Shown: one piece after another, positions 8,419 to 17,514 of the stretch
Layout: each line of letters opens with the position of its first letter
How positions within the stretch are numbered: the stretch's first letter is position 1
NCBI RefSeq assembly: GCF_000385135.1
Contig: NZ_ARQM01000010.1
Coordinates: forward strand, 186,001-250,000
DNA length: 64,000 nucleotides
Direction of reading: 5' to 3'
DNA from: Promicromonospora sukumoe 327MFSha3.1
GTDB lineage: Bacteria > Actinomycetota > Actinomycetes > Actinomycetales > Cellulomonadaceae
Notes under the pieces: generated by a model
Seen by the model: only the letters and a program-made list of their open reading frames with translations
Told to the model about the DNA's origin: nothing
Database searches by the model: none
Program-made: the position numbers and the translations under genes

Positions 8419-9825
8419 ATGACGATCGTGAGCCAGGACGAGGCGACCCCTGCCGGAGGCGATTCCGCGGGAGCCGGCACCCCGCCGCCGTCGGGCGCGG
8501 GCGCGGCCGGCGCCACGGGCACGCCCGCGGGCGAGGCCGGTGCCGCCGCCCCGGGTACCCAGGACGTCACCACCGCCGTGCACGACGTCGCCCGGCGCGC
8601 CAAGGTCGCCTCGCGCACCCTGGCCACGGCGAACCGCATGACCAAGGACGCCGCCCTGGGCGCCGTCGCCGACGCCCTCGTGGCCGACGCCGACCGGATC
8701 GTCGCGGCCAACGCCGAGGACCTGGAGCGCGGCCGCGCGAACGGCATGACGGACGGCCTGCTGGACCGGCTCGCCCTGACCCCCGAGCGGATCGCGCAGA
8801 TCGCCGCCGCGCTGCGCGACGTCGCCGGCCTGCCCGACCCGGTCGGCGAGGTGGTGCGCGGGCAGACGCTGCCGAACGGCCTGCGCCTGCGCCAGGTCCG
8901 CGTCCCGATGGGCGTCGTCGGCATGATCTACGAGGCCCGCCCCAACGTGACCGTCGACGCCGCGGGCCTCGCGCTCAAGTCCGGCAACGCGGTGATCCTG
9001 CGCGGCGGCAGCGCCGCGGCGTCGTCCAACTCGGTGATCGTCGAGGTGATGCGCGGCGCGCTGGAGGCGCGCGGCCTGCCCGCCGACCTTGTCCAGTCCA
9101 TCGACGCCTACGGCCGCGCCGGCGGCGTGGCGCTCATGCGCGCCCGCGGCCTCGTGGACGTGCTCATCCCGCGCGGCGGCGCCGACCTCATCCAGACGGT
9201 CGTGCGCGAGTCCCTGGTGCCCGTCATCGAGACGGGCGTGGGCAACGTGCACGTCTACGTGGACGCCACGGCCGACGTCGACATGGCGGTGGCGATCGTG
9301 ATGAACGCCAAGACCCAGCGCGTCGGAGTCTGCAACGCGGCCGAGACGCTGCTCGTCCACGAGGACGCCGCCGCGGCCTTCCTCCCGGCGGCGCTCACGG
9401 CGCTGTCCGACGCCGGCGTGGTGCTGCACGGTGATGCGGCGGCCCTGTCCTTTGCCCCTGCCGGGGCCACCGCCGTCCCTGCCACGGACGAGGACTGGGC
9501 AACGGAGTACCTGGCCCTGGAGCTCGGGGTCCGGGTGGTGCCGTCGCTGGACGAGGCGATCGAGCACATCCGCACCTGGTCCTCGGGGCACACCGAGGCG
9601 ATCGTGACGCGGGACATCGCCGCGGCCGACCGCTTCGTGGCGGAGGTCGACTCCGCCGCGGTGATGGTGAACGCGTCCACCCGGTTCACCGACGGCGGCG
9701 AGCTCGGCCTCGGTGCCGAGATCGGCATCTCCACGCAAAAGCTGCATGCGCGCGGCCCCATGGGACTGACGGAGCTCACCACCACCAAGTGGGTCGTCAC
9801 GGGCGACGGTCACGTCAAGCCGTGA
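8419..9825 (+). CDS. proA: gamma-glutamyl phosphate reductase
   Basis: Second step of proline synthesis: NADPH-dependent reduction of glutamyl-5-phosphate to glutamate semialdehyde. The 468-residue product carries the conserved [18 protein letters not shown] and [13 protein letters not shown] segments and the catalytic cysteine in [16 protein letters not shown]. About 48 N-terminal residues are an Ala/Gly/Pro-rich extension not needed for the fold. I take the ATG at 8419 because the upstream frame is repeat DNA. There is no Shine-Dalgarno sequence, and a -10-like TACTCT ends 6 bases before the ATG, so the message may be leaderless. Confidence 0.95.
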   Translation: MTIVSQDEATPAGGDSAGAGTPPPSGAGAAGATGTPAGEAGAAAPGTQDVTTAVHDVARRAKVASRTLATANRMTKDAALGAVADALVADADRIVAANAEDLERGRANGMTDGLLDRLALTPERIAQIAAALRDVAGLPDPVGEVVRGQTLPNGLRLRQVRVPMGVVGMIYEARPNVTVDAAGLALKSGNAVILRGGSAAASSNSVIVEVMRGALEARGLPADLVQSIDAYGRAGGVALMRARGLVDVLIPRGGADLIQTVVRESLVPVIETGVGNVHVYVDATADVDMAVAIVMNAKTQRVGVCNAAETLLVHEDAAAAFLPAALTALSDAGVVLHGDAAALSFAPAGATAVPATDEDWATEYLALELGVRVVPSLDEAIEHIRTWSSGHTEAIVTRDIAAADRFVAEVDSAAVMVNASTRFTDGGELGLGAEIGISTQKLHARGPMGLTELTTTKWVVTGDGHVKP

Positions 9826-9952
9826 CGGCTCGCTGGCGTCCGGGAGACCTCCGCAGGATCTCCTTGCGACCCAGTGCCGCGGTGTGCCCGCCGCAATTCG
9901 TCCGTGAGAGACTAAAGCCCACCTGAGCACGTTCGACTGGGAGGAACCACCC

Positions 9953-10105
9953 GTGCTGCACACCGCTGTCCTGGCCGCCGAGGCCGCCACGGAGCACGCC
10001 AACGAGCCGATCGCCCCGATCGCCCTCGGCCTGATCGCCTTCGGTGCGCTCGTGGCCGCGCTGCTCGTCACGTACGCGTTCCGCAACGTCGGCAACCGGC
10101 ACTGA
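9953..10105 (+). CDS. 50-residue single-span membrane protein
   Basis: A small GTG-initiated gene with a good GGGAGGAA ribosome site. The product begins MLHTAVLAAEAATEHANEP, has one hydrophobic span (about residues 21-42) and a short basic tail ending NVGNRH. Codon use is strongly GC at third positions. It lies between proA and nadD; I recall similar small membrane proteins at this place in related actinobacteria, but their function is not known to me. Confidence 0.75.
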   Translation: MLHTAVLAAEAATEHANEPIAPIALGLIAFGALVAALLVTYAFRNVGNRH

Positions 10106-10150
10106 GCCGTCGAAACGGGAGCCTGACGACCAGATGAGCCCACGCACCGT

Positions 10151-10765
10151 ATGAGTGCCCCCGCTGGGACCAGGCCGCGCATCGGGGTGATGGGCGGCAC
10201 CTTCGACCCCATCCACCACGGTCACCTCGTCGCCGCCAGCGAAGCGGTCGCGCAGCTGGAGCTGGACGAGGTCGTCTTCGTTCCCACCGGCCGGCCGGGC
10301 TTCAAGCAGAAGCAGCGGGTCACCCCCGCGGAGCACCGCTATCTCATGACGGTGATCGCCACGGCGTCCAACCCGCGGTTCACGGTGAGCCGCGTGGACA
10401 TCGACCGGGAAGGCCTCACCTACACGGTGGACACGCTCCGGGACCTGCGTACGCAGCGCCCGGACGCGGACCTCTATTTCATCTCGGGAGCGGACGCCAT
10501 CCAGCAGATTCTCTCGTGGAAGGATGCCGAGAAGCTGTGGGACATGGCACACTTCGTCGCTGTCACACGGCCCGGGCACAAGCTCACCGTGGACGGGCTT
10601 CCTCGGGACGGCGTGACGACGCTCGAGGTCCCTGCACTAGCAATCTCCTCGACCGACTGTCGTCGTCGGGCCGAGGAGGGCTTGCCGGTCTGGTATCTGG
10701 TGCCTGACGGCGTGGTCCAGTACATCGCCAAGCACGGACTGTATCGAGGTCTTCACGATGAGTGA
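10151..10765 (+). CDS. nadD: nicotinate-nucleotide adenylyltransferase
   Basis: Cytosolic enzyme that transfers AMP from ATP to nicotinate mononucleotide in NAD synthesis. The 204-residue product has the nucleotidyltransferase motif [12 protein letters not shown] near residue 15 and the ISSTDCRRR motif (variant of ISST.IR) near 160. Length is typical. The ATG start has no clear ribosome site. The stop overlaps the start of the next gene by 8 bases, so the two are probably translated together with rsfS. Confidence 0.95.
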   Translation: MSAPAGTRPRIGVMGGTFDPIHHGHLVAASEAVAQLELDEVVFVPTGRPGFKQKQRVTPAEHRYLMTVIATASNPRFTVSRVDIDREGLTYTVDTLRDLRTQRPDADLYFISGADAIQQILSWKDAEKLWDMAHFVAVTRPGHKLTVDGLPRDGVTTLEVPALAISSTDCRRRAEEGLPVWYLVPDGVVQYIAKHGLYRGLHDE

Positions 10766-11906
10766 CAACAAGGGTCGTCCCATGACGCGCCGCGAGATCC
10801 GCGAGCGTGAGGCTGCTGCGGCCGCCGCTGCCGGCAACGGTGGCAACGGTGGCGGCTACCCGCCCCAGGGCGGGCAGCAGCAGCCTCCGCACCGCGGCGC
10901 GCCCGCACCCGCGCCCGCCCCGGAGGGCGGCTGGGCACCCGGCAACCCGCCGGTCGCCCGCCCGCCGCAGGCGACGGGCGGCTCGCGCGGCGTGGACGCG
11001 ACCGGCCGGCTCACCCCGGTGCAGCAGCCCGGCGGCAACAACCCGCCGCCCCCGTTCGGCCCCGGTGCCGGCCAGACCCGCCCGGGCGGCCCGCCCGCCC
11101 CGGGCCAGGGTGCGCCCACCGGCGGCCAGGGTGGCCCCGGCGGCCCCGGCCAGGGCGCGCCGCCCAGCCCGTTCGGCTCGCGCCCGTCGAGCGCGCCCGT
11201 GCCGCCCGCCCCGCAGCAGGGCCGGTCGGGCCGGTTCGCGCCGCCTCCGGCGCCCGGCGCCCCGTCGGCCCCCGCCGACGCCGGTCAGACCACGCAGTGG
11301 GGGGCCGCGCCGTCGGCCCCGACCCAGCAGCCGCCGTCGCCGTTCGGCGCCCGTCCGGGTGCGCCGAGCGCGCCCGGCGGTCCCGGTCAGCAGCGCCCCG
11401 GCGCCCCGGGTCGCCCGGCCGGCGCCCCGCCCAGCGGTGCGGCGGCGGGCGGCGCGGCCGCCCTGCCCTGGGAGGCCGGCGCGGCTGCGGCCCCGCAGGC
11501 GGTGCCGTCCGGCCCCGGGCCCACGGCTCCCGGTTCCCCGTTCCCCGGGCGCCCCGGCGCCCAGCCCGGCCCCGGTGGCCCGGGCGGTCCCGGCTCCGGC
11601 CCGATGGGCGGACCGGGTCAGCAGCGCCCGGGTGGTCCCGGCGCGCAGTTCGGCGCCGGCCCCGTCGCCCCGTCCCGTTCCTCCCGCCGCGAGGTGGAGG
11701 AGGAGTGGGGCGAGGAGGAGGACGAGGGTCCCCAGTACACCTGGCTGCACTACATCATCCTGGTGGTCGTCGCGTTCGTGCTCGGCCTCCTGATCTGGAA
11801 GCTCGTGCTCGAGGGGGACAGCGGCTTCCCCGAGGAGCAGGCGGCGGCCCTGCTGGGCACCCTGCCGGGCGGGCTGCCCGGCTTCACCGGAGGTAATGCG
11901 GCATGA
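10758..11906 (+). CDS. proline/glycine-rich single-span membrane protein
   Basis: A 382-residue protein with a basic N-terminus ([13 protein letters not shown]), then about 280 residues of low-complexity Pro/Gly/Ala/Gln sequence, an acidic patch ([11 protein letters not shown]) and one membrane span (about 333-352: [18 protein letters not shown]). No catalytic domain is visible. The long disordered segment would lie in the cytoplasm if the acidic patch faces inward. It overlaps nadD by 8 bases and rsfS by 4, which ties it to this housekeeping operon. Function unknown; a scaffold or envelope role is only a guess. Confidence 0.85.
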   Translation: MSDNKGRPMTRREIREREAAAAAAAGNGGNGGGYPPQGGQQQPPHRGAPAPAPAPEGGWAPGNPPVARPPQATGGSRGVDATGRLTPVQQPGGNNPPPPFGPGAGQTRPGGPPAPGQGAPTGGQGGPGGPGQGAPPSPFGSRPSSAPVPPAPQQGRSGRFAPPPAPGAPSAPADAGQTTQWGAAPSAPTQQPPSPFGARPGAPSAPGGPGQQRPGAPGRPAGAPPSGAAAGGAAALPWEAGAAAAPQAVPSGPGPTAPGSPFPGRPGAQPGPGGPGGPGSGPMGGPGQQRPGGPGAQFGAGPVAPSRSSRREVEEEWGEEEDEGPQYTWLHYIILVVVAFVLGLLIWKLVLEGDSGFPEEQAAALLGTLPGGLPGFTGGNAA

Positions 11907-12340
11907 CGGCAACCGAGCGGGCTACCGAGCTCGCGATCATCGCTGCGCGGGCGGCCAGCGACATCAAGGCGCAGGAGATCATCGCGCTCGACGTCAGCGA
12001 GCAGCTCGTGCTGACCGACGTGTTCCTGATCGCCTCGGGCGCCAGCGAGCGTCAGGTCTCCGCGATCGTGGACTCCGTCGAGGAGGCGCTCTTCAAGGAG
12101 GGCGTCAAGCCGATCCGGCGCGAGGGCAAGTCCGAGGCACGGTGGGTGCTGATCGACTTCGGTGACGTCGTGGTGCACGTGCAGCACGCCGAGGACCGGA
12201 CCTACTACGCGCTCGAGCGCCTGTGGAAGGACTGCCCGCCGATCCCGCTGCCGGAGGACGCCCGCGGCGGTGGCGACACCGGCGAGTACAGCGACCCCGA
12301 CGACGGGGCGATCCACCTCGCCGGGGACCCCCGCCTGTGA
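11903..12340 (+). CDS. rsfS: ribosomal silencing factor RsfS
   Basis: Binds ribosomal protein L14 and blocks joining of the 30S and 50S subunits under nutrient limitation. The 145-residue product carries the family core: the DVFLIASGASERQVSAI stretch, EGKSEARWVLIDFGDVVVHV and YYALERLW. A short acidic tail follows. The ATG is preceded by GGAGGTAAT and overlaps the previous stop by 4 bases; the next gene overlaps its stop by 4 bases. The nadD-rsfS-phosphatase order is common in actinobacteria. Confidence 0.96.
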   Translation: MTATERATELAIIAARAASDIKAQEIIALDVSEQLVLTDVFLIASGASERQVSAIVDSVEEALFKEGVKPIRREGKSEARWVLIDFGDVVVHVQHAEDRTYYALERLWKDCPPIPLPEDARGGGDTGEYSDPDDGAIHLAGDPRL

Positions 12341-13002
12341 CCGCTGGAACGATCGTCCTGCTGCGCCACGCGCGCACGGCGTACAACGCCAGCCTGCGGC
12401 TCCAGGGCCAGATCGACATCCCGCTCGACGAGGTCGGGCGGTGGCAGGCGGAGCAGGGCGCCACGGCGCTGGCGGCGTCGCACAAGGCCTCCCTCGTGGT
12501 GGCCAGCGACCTGCAGCGGGCCCAGGACACGGCGGCCGCGTACGCGCGGCACCTCGACCTCGAGGTGGTGCCCGACGCCGGCCTGCGCGAGCGGTCGTTC
12601 GGCGACTGGGAGGGCCTGACCGACGCCGAGATCGCCGAGCGCTGGCCGCACGAGCACGCGGTCTGGCGCAGCGGCGGCGAGCCGGCGGCGAACGGCGTCG
12701 AGTCCAAGGAGGTCACCGCCCGGCGCATGGAGGAGGCGGTGCTGCGGCACGCGGCCGGCCTCGGCTCGGGGGAGACGCTCGTGGTCGTCTCGCACGGTTC
12801 GGCGATCACGCAGGCCATCACCCGGCTGCTGGGTCTGGACCCCGCCACGTGGCGCGGGCTGCACGGCCTGCACAACGTGCACTGGTCGCACCTGCGGGCC
12901 TCCGGGCCCGGCGCGTCGCCCGCGTGGCGGCTCGTCGCGCACAACGTCGGGGCCGGATACCCGCTCGACACGTGGCAGGCTGGGCCCGAGTCTCGGCAGT
13001 GA
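12337..13002 (+). CDS. histidine phosphatase family protein
   Basis: A 221-residue cytosolic phosphatase of the phosphoglycerate-mutase-like branch. The phosphohistidine motif is LRHARTAYN (RHG variant, RHA) near residue 9, the second histidine is in VVVSHGSAI near 150, and ERSFGDWEG is typical of this branch. I start at the GTG that overlaps the rsfS stop (GTGA) rather than at an upstream ATG inside rsfS. Substrate is unknown; the conserved position in the nadD-rsfS operon is a feature of actinobacteria. Confidence 0.88.
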   Translation: MTAGTIVLLRHARTAYNASLRLQGQIDIPLDEVGRWQAEQGATALAASHKASLVVASDLQRAQDTAAAYARHLDLEVVPDAGLRERSFGDWEGLTDAEIAERWPHEHAVWRSGGEPAANGVESKEVTARRMEEAVLRHAAGLGSGETLVVVSHGSAITQAITRLLGLDPATWRGLHGLHNVHWSHLRASGPGASPAWRLVAHNVGAGYPLDTWQAGPESRQ

Positions 13003-13023
13003 CCGAGCGCACCCGGATTCGAT

Positions 13024-13052
13024 TTGGTCCCCGGCGTCGGTCTGCATAGACT
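13024..13052 (+). promoter_or_regulatory. promoter of the first tRNA-Ala gene
   Basis: TTGGTC (13024-13029), 17 bases, then TAGACT (13047-13052). The second tRNA-Ala gene has the same two hexamers (15825-15830 and 15849-15854), which supports both. Confidence 0.6.
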
Positions 13053-13094
13053 AGCGACGCTCGCCCGGCCGTACGGCTCGGGGGAGACCAATCT

Positions 13095-13167
13095 GGGGCT
13101 GTGGCGCAGCTGGTAGCGCACCTGCATGGCATGCAGGGGGTCGGGGGTTCGAGTCCCCCCAGCTCCA
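13095..13167 (+). tRNA. tRNA-Ala (anticodon GGC), copy 1
   Basis: Full cloverleaf of 73 bases: acceptor GGGGCTG/CAGCTCC, D stem GCGC/GCGC, anticodon stem CCTGC/GCAGG with loop ATGGCAT (anticodon GGC), and T stem GGGGG/CCCCC with loop TTCGAGT. The discriminator base is A; CCA is not encoded. Identical to 15889-15961. Confidence 0.97.
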
Positions 13168-13176
13168 CCCAGAAGA

Positions 13177-13216
13177 GATCCGGGGCCCGTCGATGACGGG
13201 CCCCGGATCTTTTTGT
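13177..13216 (+). terminator. intrinsic terminator after tRNA-Ala copy 1
   Basis: A perfect 15-bp stem (13177-13191 with 13195-13209) around a 3-base loop, followed by TTTTTGT. Confidence 0.92.
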
Positions 13217-13234
13217 CTCCGGCGCGGGTTGCGC

Positions 13235-13265
13235 AGGTCAGGTCAGGTCAGGTCAGGTCAGGTCA
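13235..13265. repeat. GGTCA pentanucleotide tandem repeat at a gene 3' end
   Basis: Six perfect GGTCA units (13236-13265). The last contains the stop codon of the minus-strand peptidase gene. A five-base unit could change length by slippage, but because the stop is in the unit nearest the gene the coding region itself would not be altered. Confidence 0.92.
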
Positions 13266-14945
13266 GAGACCGAGCCGCGCCAGGGTGTTCGCCCGCTCGC
13301 GCAGGCCGGAGCGGTCCAGCGCGAGGCCCGACGACGTCGACGCGGCGCAGAACACGTCCGACTTCGGCAGCTTCCCGTCGAGCAGGAACTTCGTCGTGGT
13401 GTTCAGGGCGCACGGGTTGTCGTCGTAGACGTAGACGCCGTGGTTGCCTGCGTCGACGCTGACCAGACGGGCCCGGTCGCCGAGCTCCGCGCGGGCGATC
13501 CTGCCGCCGAGGTGCGGGGTGGCGGGGTCGCGCAGGTTCTGCAGCACGAGCACGTTGTCCGGGCCCTCGGGGTTCAGTTCCAGCGGCGGCTCGTCCCGGT
13601 CGTGGTGCCAGAAGGCGCACGGCGTGATGTTCGCGCCCGCCCCGCCGAACAGCGGGTACTGCTCCCGGTCGGCGGCGACGTCGCGCCGGTAGGTCTCGAC
13701 GTCCTTGGGCCAGTCGGTGTCGTTGCAGGTCACCGCGAGGTAGGCGGACCAGGCGTTGTCGAACGGCGAGGGCGTCGCCTCAGCCTTCGTCTCCTGACCC
13801 CGCGGCTCGTCGGCGCCCGGCTCCTGGGCGGTGCCGGGCTGCATGGCGACGCCGGCCGCGGCCGGCGAGAGGCCGGGAACCAGCTCCCGCAGCTCCTCGG
13901 TCTGGCTGCGCACGGCCTCCGTGTCGCCGTCGGCGACCGACTGCCAGAACTGTCCGGCGGCGCCGAACCTGGCCTCCTTGTAGAGCATGACGAACAGGAG
14001 GAACCGGAACTGCGAGCCGTCGACCCCGGCCGAGGGCTCCCGGTCGAGCCGGTCGGCCGTCGCGAGGTAGTTCTCGCGGACCGCGGCCGGCGTGCGGCCC
14101 AGCTCGTAGCTCTCGTGGCGCTCGGCGGCCCACCGGGCGAAGTCGGGGAACCGCTTCTCCATGCCGGGCCCGAACCGGCGGTGCGAGTCGCGGTCGAGCG
14201 ACGTCGCGCCGAGGTTGCTGTCGATGACGATCCGGCCGCCCCGCTCGGGGAACAGCGACGCGTAGGCCCCGCCGAGCGCGCTGCCGTAGGACGCGCCGTA
14301 GAAGCTGAGCTTCTTCTCGCCCAGCGCCTCCCGGATCAGGTCCATGTCACGAGCGGTGTTGTCCGTGCTCATGTGCCGCATCCGGCCGTCGGTGTCGTGC
14401 GCGGCGCACTGGGCGGCGATCTCCTCGACGAACGCCGCCTGCTCGGCGACGGCGGCGTCGTCCGGCGCGTACGGCGGGATGTTCCCGGGGTAGTTCTGCT
14501 CGGCGGTGAAACCACAGCTCACGGGGGAGGAGTGGCCCACGCCGCGCGGGTCCATGCCGATCAGGTCGTAGGCGTCCAGCACGGAGGACGGGATGCCCAG
14601 GCCCTGCAGGTCGGCCGGCTGGCTCAGCCCCGAACCGCCGGGCCCGCCCGGGTTGAGCAGCAGCACCCCCTGGCGCTTCTCGGGATCGGCGCTGGCGAGC
14701 CGCGAGATCATGATCTCGATCTGCTCGCCGTCCGGGTCGTCGTGGTCCAGCGGCACGGGCACCGTGGCGCACTCCAGCGGCACCGTCGTGACGACGTCGG
14801 CCGGGCACTGCGCCCAGTCCGGTCCCGGGGGCGGCGCGCTCTGCCCGCCGTCGTCCCCCGCCGCCGGGCCGGCGAGGAGAGCCCCCGCCAGCCCCGCGAT
14901 CGTCGTCAGGGTCAGCCCTCGTCTGATCGTTCGTCGTGGATCCAT
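13263..14945 (-). CDS. secreted alpha/beta-hydrolase, tripeptidyl-aminopeptidase type (S33)
   Basis: A 560-residue serine hydrolase, probably exported. An N-terminal signal peptide (RRGLTLTTIAGLAGALLAGPAAG) is followed by the family core: LLLNPGGPGGSG (oxyanion region), DPRGVGHS, the nucleophile motif YGASYGSAL, and a C-terminal TAP-type segment with the acid in RDPATP and the histidine in GNHGVYV. Relatives remove tripeptides or act on peptide-like substrates outside the cell. The ATG start (14943-14945) has AGGGGT upstream. The stop lies in the GGTCA repeat. It is divergent from sodA, with the SoxR-like operator on the sodA side of the spacer. Confidence 0.9.
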   Translation of the reverse strand: MDPRRTIRRGLTLTTIAGLAGALLAGPAAGDDGGQSAPPPGPDWAQCPADVVTTVPLECATVPVPLDHDDPDGEQIEIMISRLASADPEKRQGVLLLNPGGPGGSGLSQPADLQGLGIPSSVLDAYDLIGMDPRGVGHSSPVSCGFTAEQNYPGNIPPYAPDDAAVAEQAAFVEEIAAQCAAHDTDGRMRHMSTDNTARDMDLIREALGEKKLSFYGASYGSALGGAYASLFPERGGRIVIDSNLGATSLDRDSHRRFGPGMEKRFPDFARWAAERHESYELGRTPAAVRENYLATADRLDREPSAGVDGSQFRFLLFVMLYKEARFGAAGQFWQSVADGDTEAVRSQTEELRELVPGLSPAAAGVAMQPGTAQEPGADEPRGQETKAEATPSPFDNAWSAYLAVTCNDTDWPKDVETYRRDVAADREQYPLFGGAGANITPCAFWHHDRDEPPLELNPEGPDNVLVLQNLRDPATPHLGGRIARAELGDRARLVSVDAGNHGVYVYDDNPCALNTTTKFLLDGKLPKSDVFCAASTSSGLALDRSGLRERANTLARLGL

Positions 14946-15060
14946 GTCTCGCACCCCTCGTCCGTGGTCCTTCGTCGGAACGTGCGTGCTCCACTCCAGC
15001 CCGTGCCCTCGGGGCACGGTCAAGCGGGGCGGTGTGACGCCTCTCACGCCCCGGGGCCCG

Positions 15061-15091
15061 TTGACCTGAACCATGGTTGAGGTTCTAGCGT
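15061..15091 (+). promoter_or_regulatory. SoxR-like (MerR-family) operator in a 19-bp-spacer promoter upstream of sodA
   Basis: TTGACC (15061-15066) and TAGCGT (15086-15091) are 19 bases apart, the stretched spacing used by MerR-family activators. The spacer holds a 20-bp imperfect palindrome, ACCTGAACCATGGTTGAGGT (15064-15083), which matches the SoxR half-sites ACCTCAA and TTGAGGT at 13 of 14 positions. I infer redox- or metabolite-activated transcription of sodA. No MerR-family gene is present in the window. Confidence 0.6.
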
Positions 15092-15119
15092 CGGGGGCAT
15101 CCGACGAGAGGACGCGGAA

Positions 15120-15746
15120 ATGCCCGTCTACACCCTGCCTGACCTGCCCTACGACTACGCGGCGCTCGAGCCGCACATCAGCGGGCGCATCATGGAGCTG
15201 CACCACGACAAGCACCACGCCGCGTACGTGGCCGGCGCCAACGCCGCGCTCGACGCGCTGGCCCAGGCCCGCGAGACCGGCGACCTGGCCGCCGTGAACC
15301 TGCACGAGAAGAACCTCGCGTTCAACCTGGGCGGCCACACCAACCACACCGTCTTCTGGAACAACCTCTCGCCCGACGGCGGCGGCGAGCCGGACGGCGA
15401 GCTCGGCGCGGCGATAGTGGACCAGTTCGGCAGCTTCGCGGCCTTCCAGGCGCACTTCGCCGCCGCGGCCACCGGCATCCAGGGCTCGGGCTGGGCGGTG
15501 CTCGGCTGGGACAGCATCGGCGGGCGGCTGCTCGTGTTCCAGCTCTTCGACCAGCAGTCGAACGTGCCGCTCGGTGTCACCCCGCTGCTCATGCTCGACA
15601 TGTGGGAGCACGCGTTCTACCTGGACTACCTCAACGTCAAGGCGGAGTACGTCAAGGCGTTCTGGAACCTCGCGAACTGGTCCGACGTCGGCGCGCGGCT
15701 CGACCGGGCACGGGCGACCACCAGCGGCCTGATCGTCGCGGCCTGA
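15120..15746 (+). CDS. sodA: superoxide dismutase (Mn/Fe type)
   Basis: Cytosolic enzyme that dismutates superoxide to peroxide and oxygen. The 208-residue product has all four metal ligands in their usual settings: His in the [10 protein letters not shown] region, His in [13 protein letters not shown], and Asp and His in [13 protein letters not shown]. Whether Mn or Fe is used cannot be settled by eye. The ATG has GAGAGGA 8 bases upstream. It is transcribed from the SoxR-like promoter and lies between two identical tRNA-Ala genes. Confidence 0.97.
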   Translation: MPVYTLPDLPYDYAALEPHISGRIMELHHDKHHAAYVAGANAALDALAQARETGDLAAVNLHEKNLAFNLGGHTNHTVFWNNLSPDGGGEPDGELGAAIVDQFGSFAAFQAHFAAAATGIQGSGWAVLGWDSIGGRLLVFQLFDQQSNVPLGVTPLLMLDMWEHAFYLDYLNVKAEYVKAFWNLANWSDVGARLDRARATTSGLIVAA

Positions 15747-15824
15747 TGTTCGCTGCCTGACCGCCGTCGCGTGCGCGCCGGAACGCGGTCCTGACCGGCC
15801 GTGACGGGCGGTCCGGAGGCCGCT

Positions 15825-15854
15825 TTGGTCTGGCGGGCCGAATCGGTCTAGACT
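15825..15854 (+). promoter_or_regulatory. promoter of the second tRNA-Ala gene
   Basis: TTGGTC (15825-15830), 18 bases, then TAGACT (15849-15854); same hexamers as for copy 1. Confidence 0.55.
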
Positions 15855-15888
15855 GACGGCGCTCGCCCCCACCAGGGCGAACGCCTTT

Positions 15889-15961
15889 GGGGCTGTGGCG
15901 CAGCTGGTAGCGCACCTGCATGGCATGCAGGGGGTCGGGGGTTCGAGTCCCCCCAGCTCCA
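15889..15961 (+). tRNA. tRNA-Ala (anticodon GGC), copy 2
   Basis: Base-for-base identical to the 73-base gene at 13095-13167, with the same cloverleaf and anticodon GGC; CCA is not encoded. Flanking sequences differ apart from the promoter hexamers. Confidence 0.97.
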
Positions 15962-15972
15962 CCGAACGAGAC

Positions 15973-16014
15973 GCGGGACACCTGAGCACAGGTGTCCCGC
16001 GTTCTTTCGTTTTC
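15973..16014 (+). terminator. intrinsic terminator after tRNA-Ala copy 2
   Basis: GCGGGACACCT (15973-15983) pairs with AGGTGTCCCGC (15990-16000) around a 6-base loop and is followed by GTTCTTTCGTTTT. Confidence 0.88.
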
Positions 16015-16064
16015 CTGTCGCGGCGAGCCGATTCGGGGGAAGGTGTCTCCCGAGGAGGTGACCG

Positions 16065-17480
16065 ATGCGGTCGAGCTCGACACCGCCGGGGGCCTGGCGG
16101 GCCCTCCGCGACGCGCTGGACGGGACGGTCCTGGTGGCCGGGGACGAGGGCTACGAGTCCGCCCGCCCGCTGTTCAACGGCCGGTTCGCGCACCTGCGGC
16201 CCGCTGCCGTGGCCTACCCGGAGCACGCGGCGGACGTCGCCGCGTGCCTCGACCTCGCCCGGCGGCACGGCCTCCCGGTCGCGCTCCGCAGCGGCGGCCA
16301 CTCCTACGCGGGCTGGTCCAGCGGCACGGGCCGTCTCGTGGTCGACGTCGGCCGGATGGCGGGGGTGCGGGTCGACGGCGACACCGCCGTGGTCGGGGCG
16401 GGCGCCCGGCTCGGCACGGTGTACGACCTGCTCGCCCGGCAGGGCGTGACCGTGCCCGCGGGTACGTGCCCCACCGTCGGCATCGCCGGGCTCACGCTCG
16501 GCGGCGGGCACGGCGTCATGTCGCGTGCCTACGGCCTCACCTGCGACAACCTGGTCGGGGCGACCTTGGTTGCGGCCGACGGTCGCGAGGTCGTCTGCGA
16601 CGCCGAGCGGGACCCCGAGCTGTTCTGGGCGCTGCGCGGCGGCGGGGGCAACCTGTTCGGCGTCGTGACCGACCTGCGGTTCCGTACGCACCCGGCCGGG
16701 CGGACGGTGTCGGCGGACCTGACCTGGCCATGGCGGGACGCCCGCCGCGTGCTGGCGCGCTGGCAGGAGTGGACGCTGTCCCTGCCCGACCACGTCTGGA
16801 GCGCGCTGCGCCTCGTCAGCGCGAGCGACGGTCCCACGGTCGCCGCGACGGTGTTCAGCCTGGACGACCGGGACGAGCTGGAGCGGCTGGTCGACAGGCT
16901 GCCCGGCGGCACGCGGGGCGCGGACGTGCGCGAGGAGCCGCACGCGGACGCGATGCGCCGGCTGGGCGGTGACCAGGACGGCGAGTCCGGCCCGGCGGCA
17001 CCGCACCACTACGACGTGCGGAGCCAGTTCCTCCCGGACCTGCTGTCCCCGGCCGGCGTCGACGCCGTGGTCGGGGCCGTCGGGGCTGCCGGCCCGGGCA
17101 TCGAGGCCGTCGTCGCCCTCGTCGCGCTGGGTGGCGCGACGAACCGGGTGGGGCGGGACCGGACGGCGTTCGTCCACCGGGACAGCCGGTTCCTGGTGCA
17201 GCACGAGGCGTACTGGACGCCGGGAGCCGCGTCGTCGGCTCCGGCGTCGGCGAGCGCGCCGTCGTCGGGTGTCCCGCCCGAACGCGCCGCGGGGGACTGG
17301 CTCGAGCGCGTCCATGCCGCGCTGCGCCCGCACGCCTCCGGCGAGGCCTACCAGAACGTGCCCGACCCGAGGCTGAGGGACTGGGCGCGGGCCTACTACG
17401 GGGACGCCGTCCCGCGGCTGCGGCGGGTGAAGAGCCGGCTCGACCCCGACCGGATGTTCAGCCACCCCCATACGATCTGA
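16065..17480 (+). CDS. FAD-linked oxidase, berberine-bridge-enzyme / 6-hydroxynicotine-oxidase type
   Basis: A 471-residue flavoprotein oxidase. The PCMH-type FAD domain (about 40-215) contains RSGGHSYAGWS, whose histidine would bind FAD covalently, and YGLTCDNLVGATLV, whose cysteine would make the second covalent bond, so bicovalent flavin is predicted. The C-terminal BBE segment YQNVPDPRLRDWARAYYG ends the protein. Relatives oxidise sugars, alkaloids or polyketides; the substrate here is unknown. There is no clear signal peptide. The start is the ATG at 16065, preceded by GAGGAGGTG. Confidence 0.88.
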   Translation: MRSSSTPPGAWRALRDALDGTVLVAGDEGYESARPLFNGRFAHLRPAAVAYPEHAADVAACLDLARRHGLPVALRSGGHSYAGWSSGTGRLVVDVGRMAGVRVDGDTAVVGAGARLGTVYDLLARQGVTVPAGTCPTVGIAGLTLGGGHGVMSRAYGLTCDNLVGATLVAADGREVVCDAERDPELFWALRGGGGNLFGVVTDLRFRTHPAGRTVSADLTWPWRDARRVLARWQEWTLSLPDHVWSALRLVSASDGPTVAATVFSLDDRDELERLVDRLPGGTRGADVREEPHADAMRRLGGDQDGESGPAAPHHYDVRSQFLPDLLSPAGVDAVVGAVGAAGPGIEAVVALVALGGATNRVGRDRTAFVHRDSRFLVQHEAYWTPGAASSAPASASAPSSGVPPERAAGDWLERVHAALRPHASGEAYQNVPDPRLRDWARAYYGDAVPRLRRVKSRLDPDRMFSHPHTI

Positions 17481-17514
17481 GCGACCGGGAGCCGCGTCGC
17501 GGGAGAGGGAGCAG

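Noticed and set aside
13235-13265. Phase-variable reading frame
   Set aside because: The GGTCA tract starts in the stop codon and extends away from the gene, so length change does not alter the protein.
13095-15961. Integrated element with tRNA attachment site
   Set aside because: The two tRNA genes are complete and there is no integrase or phage-like gene between them.
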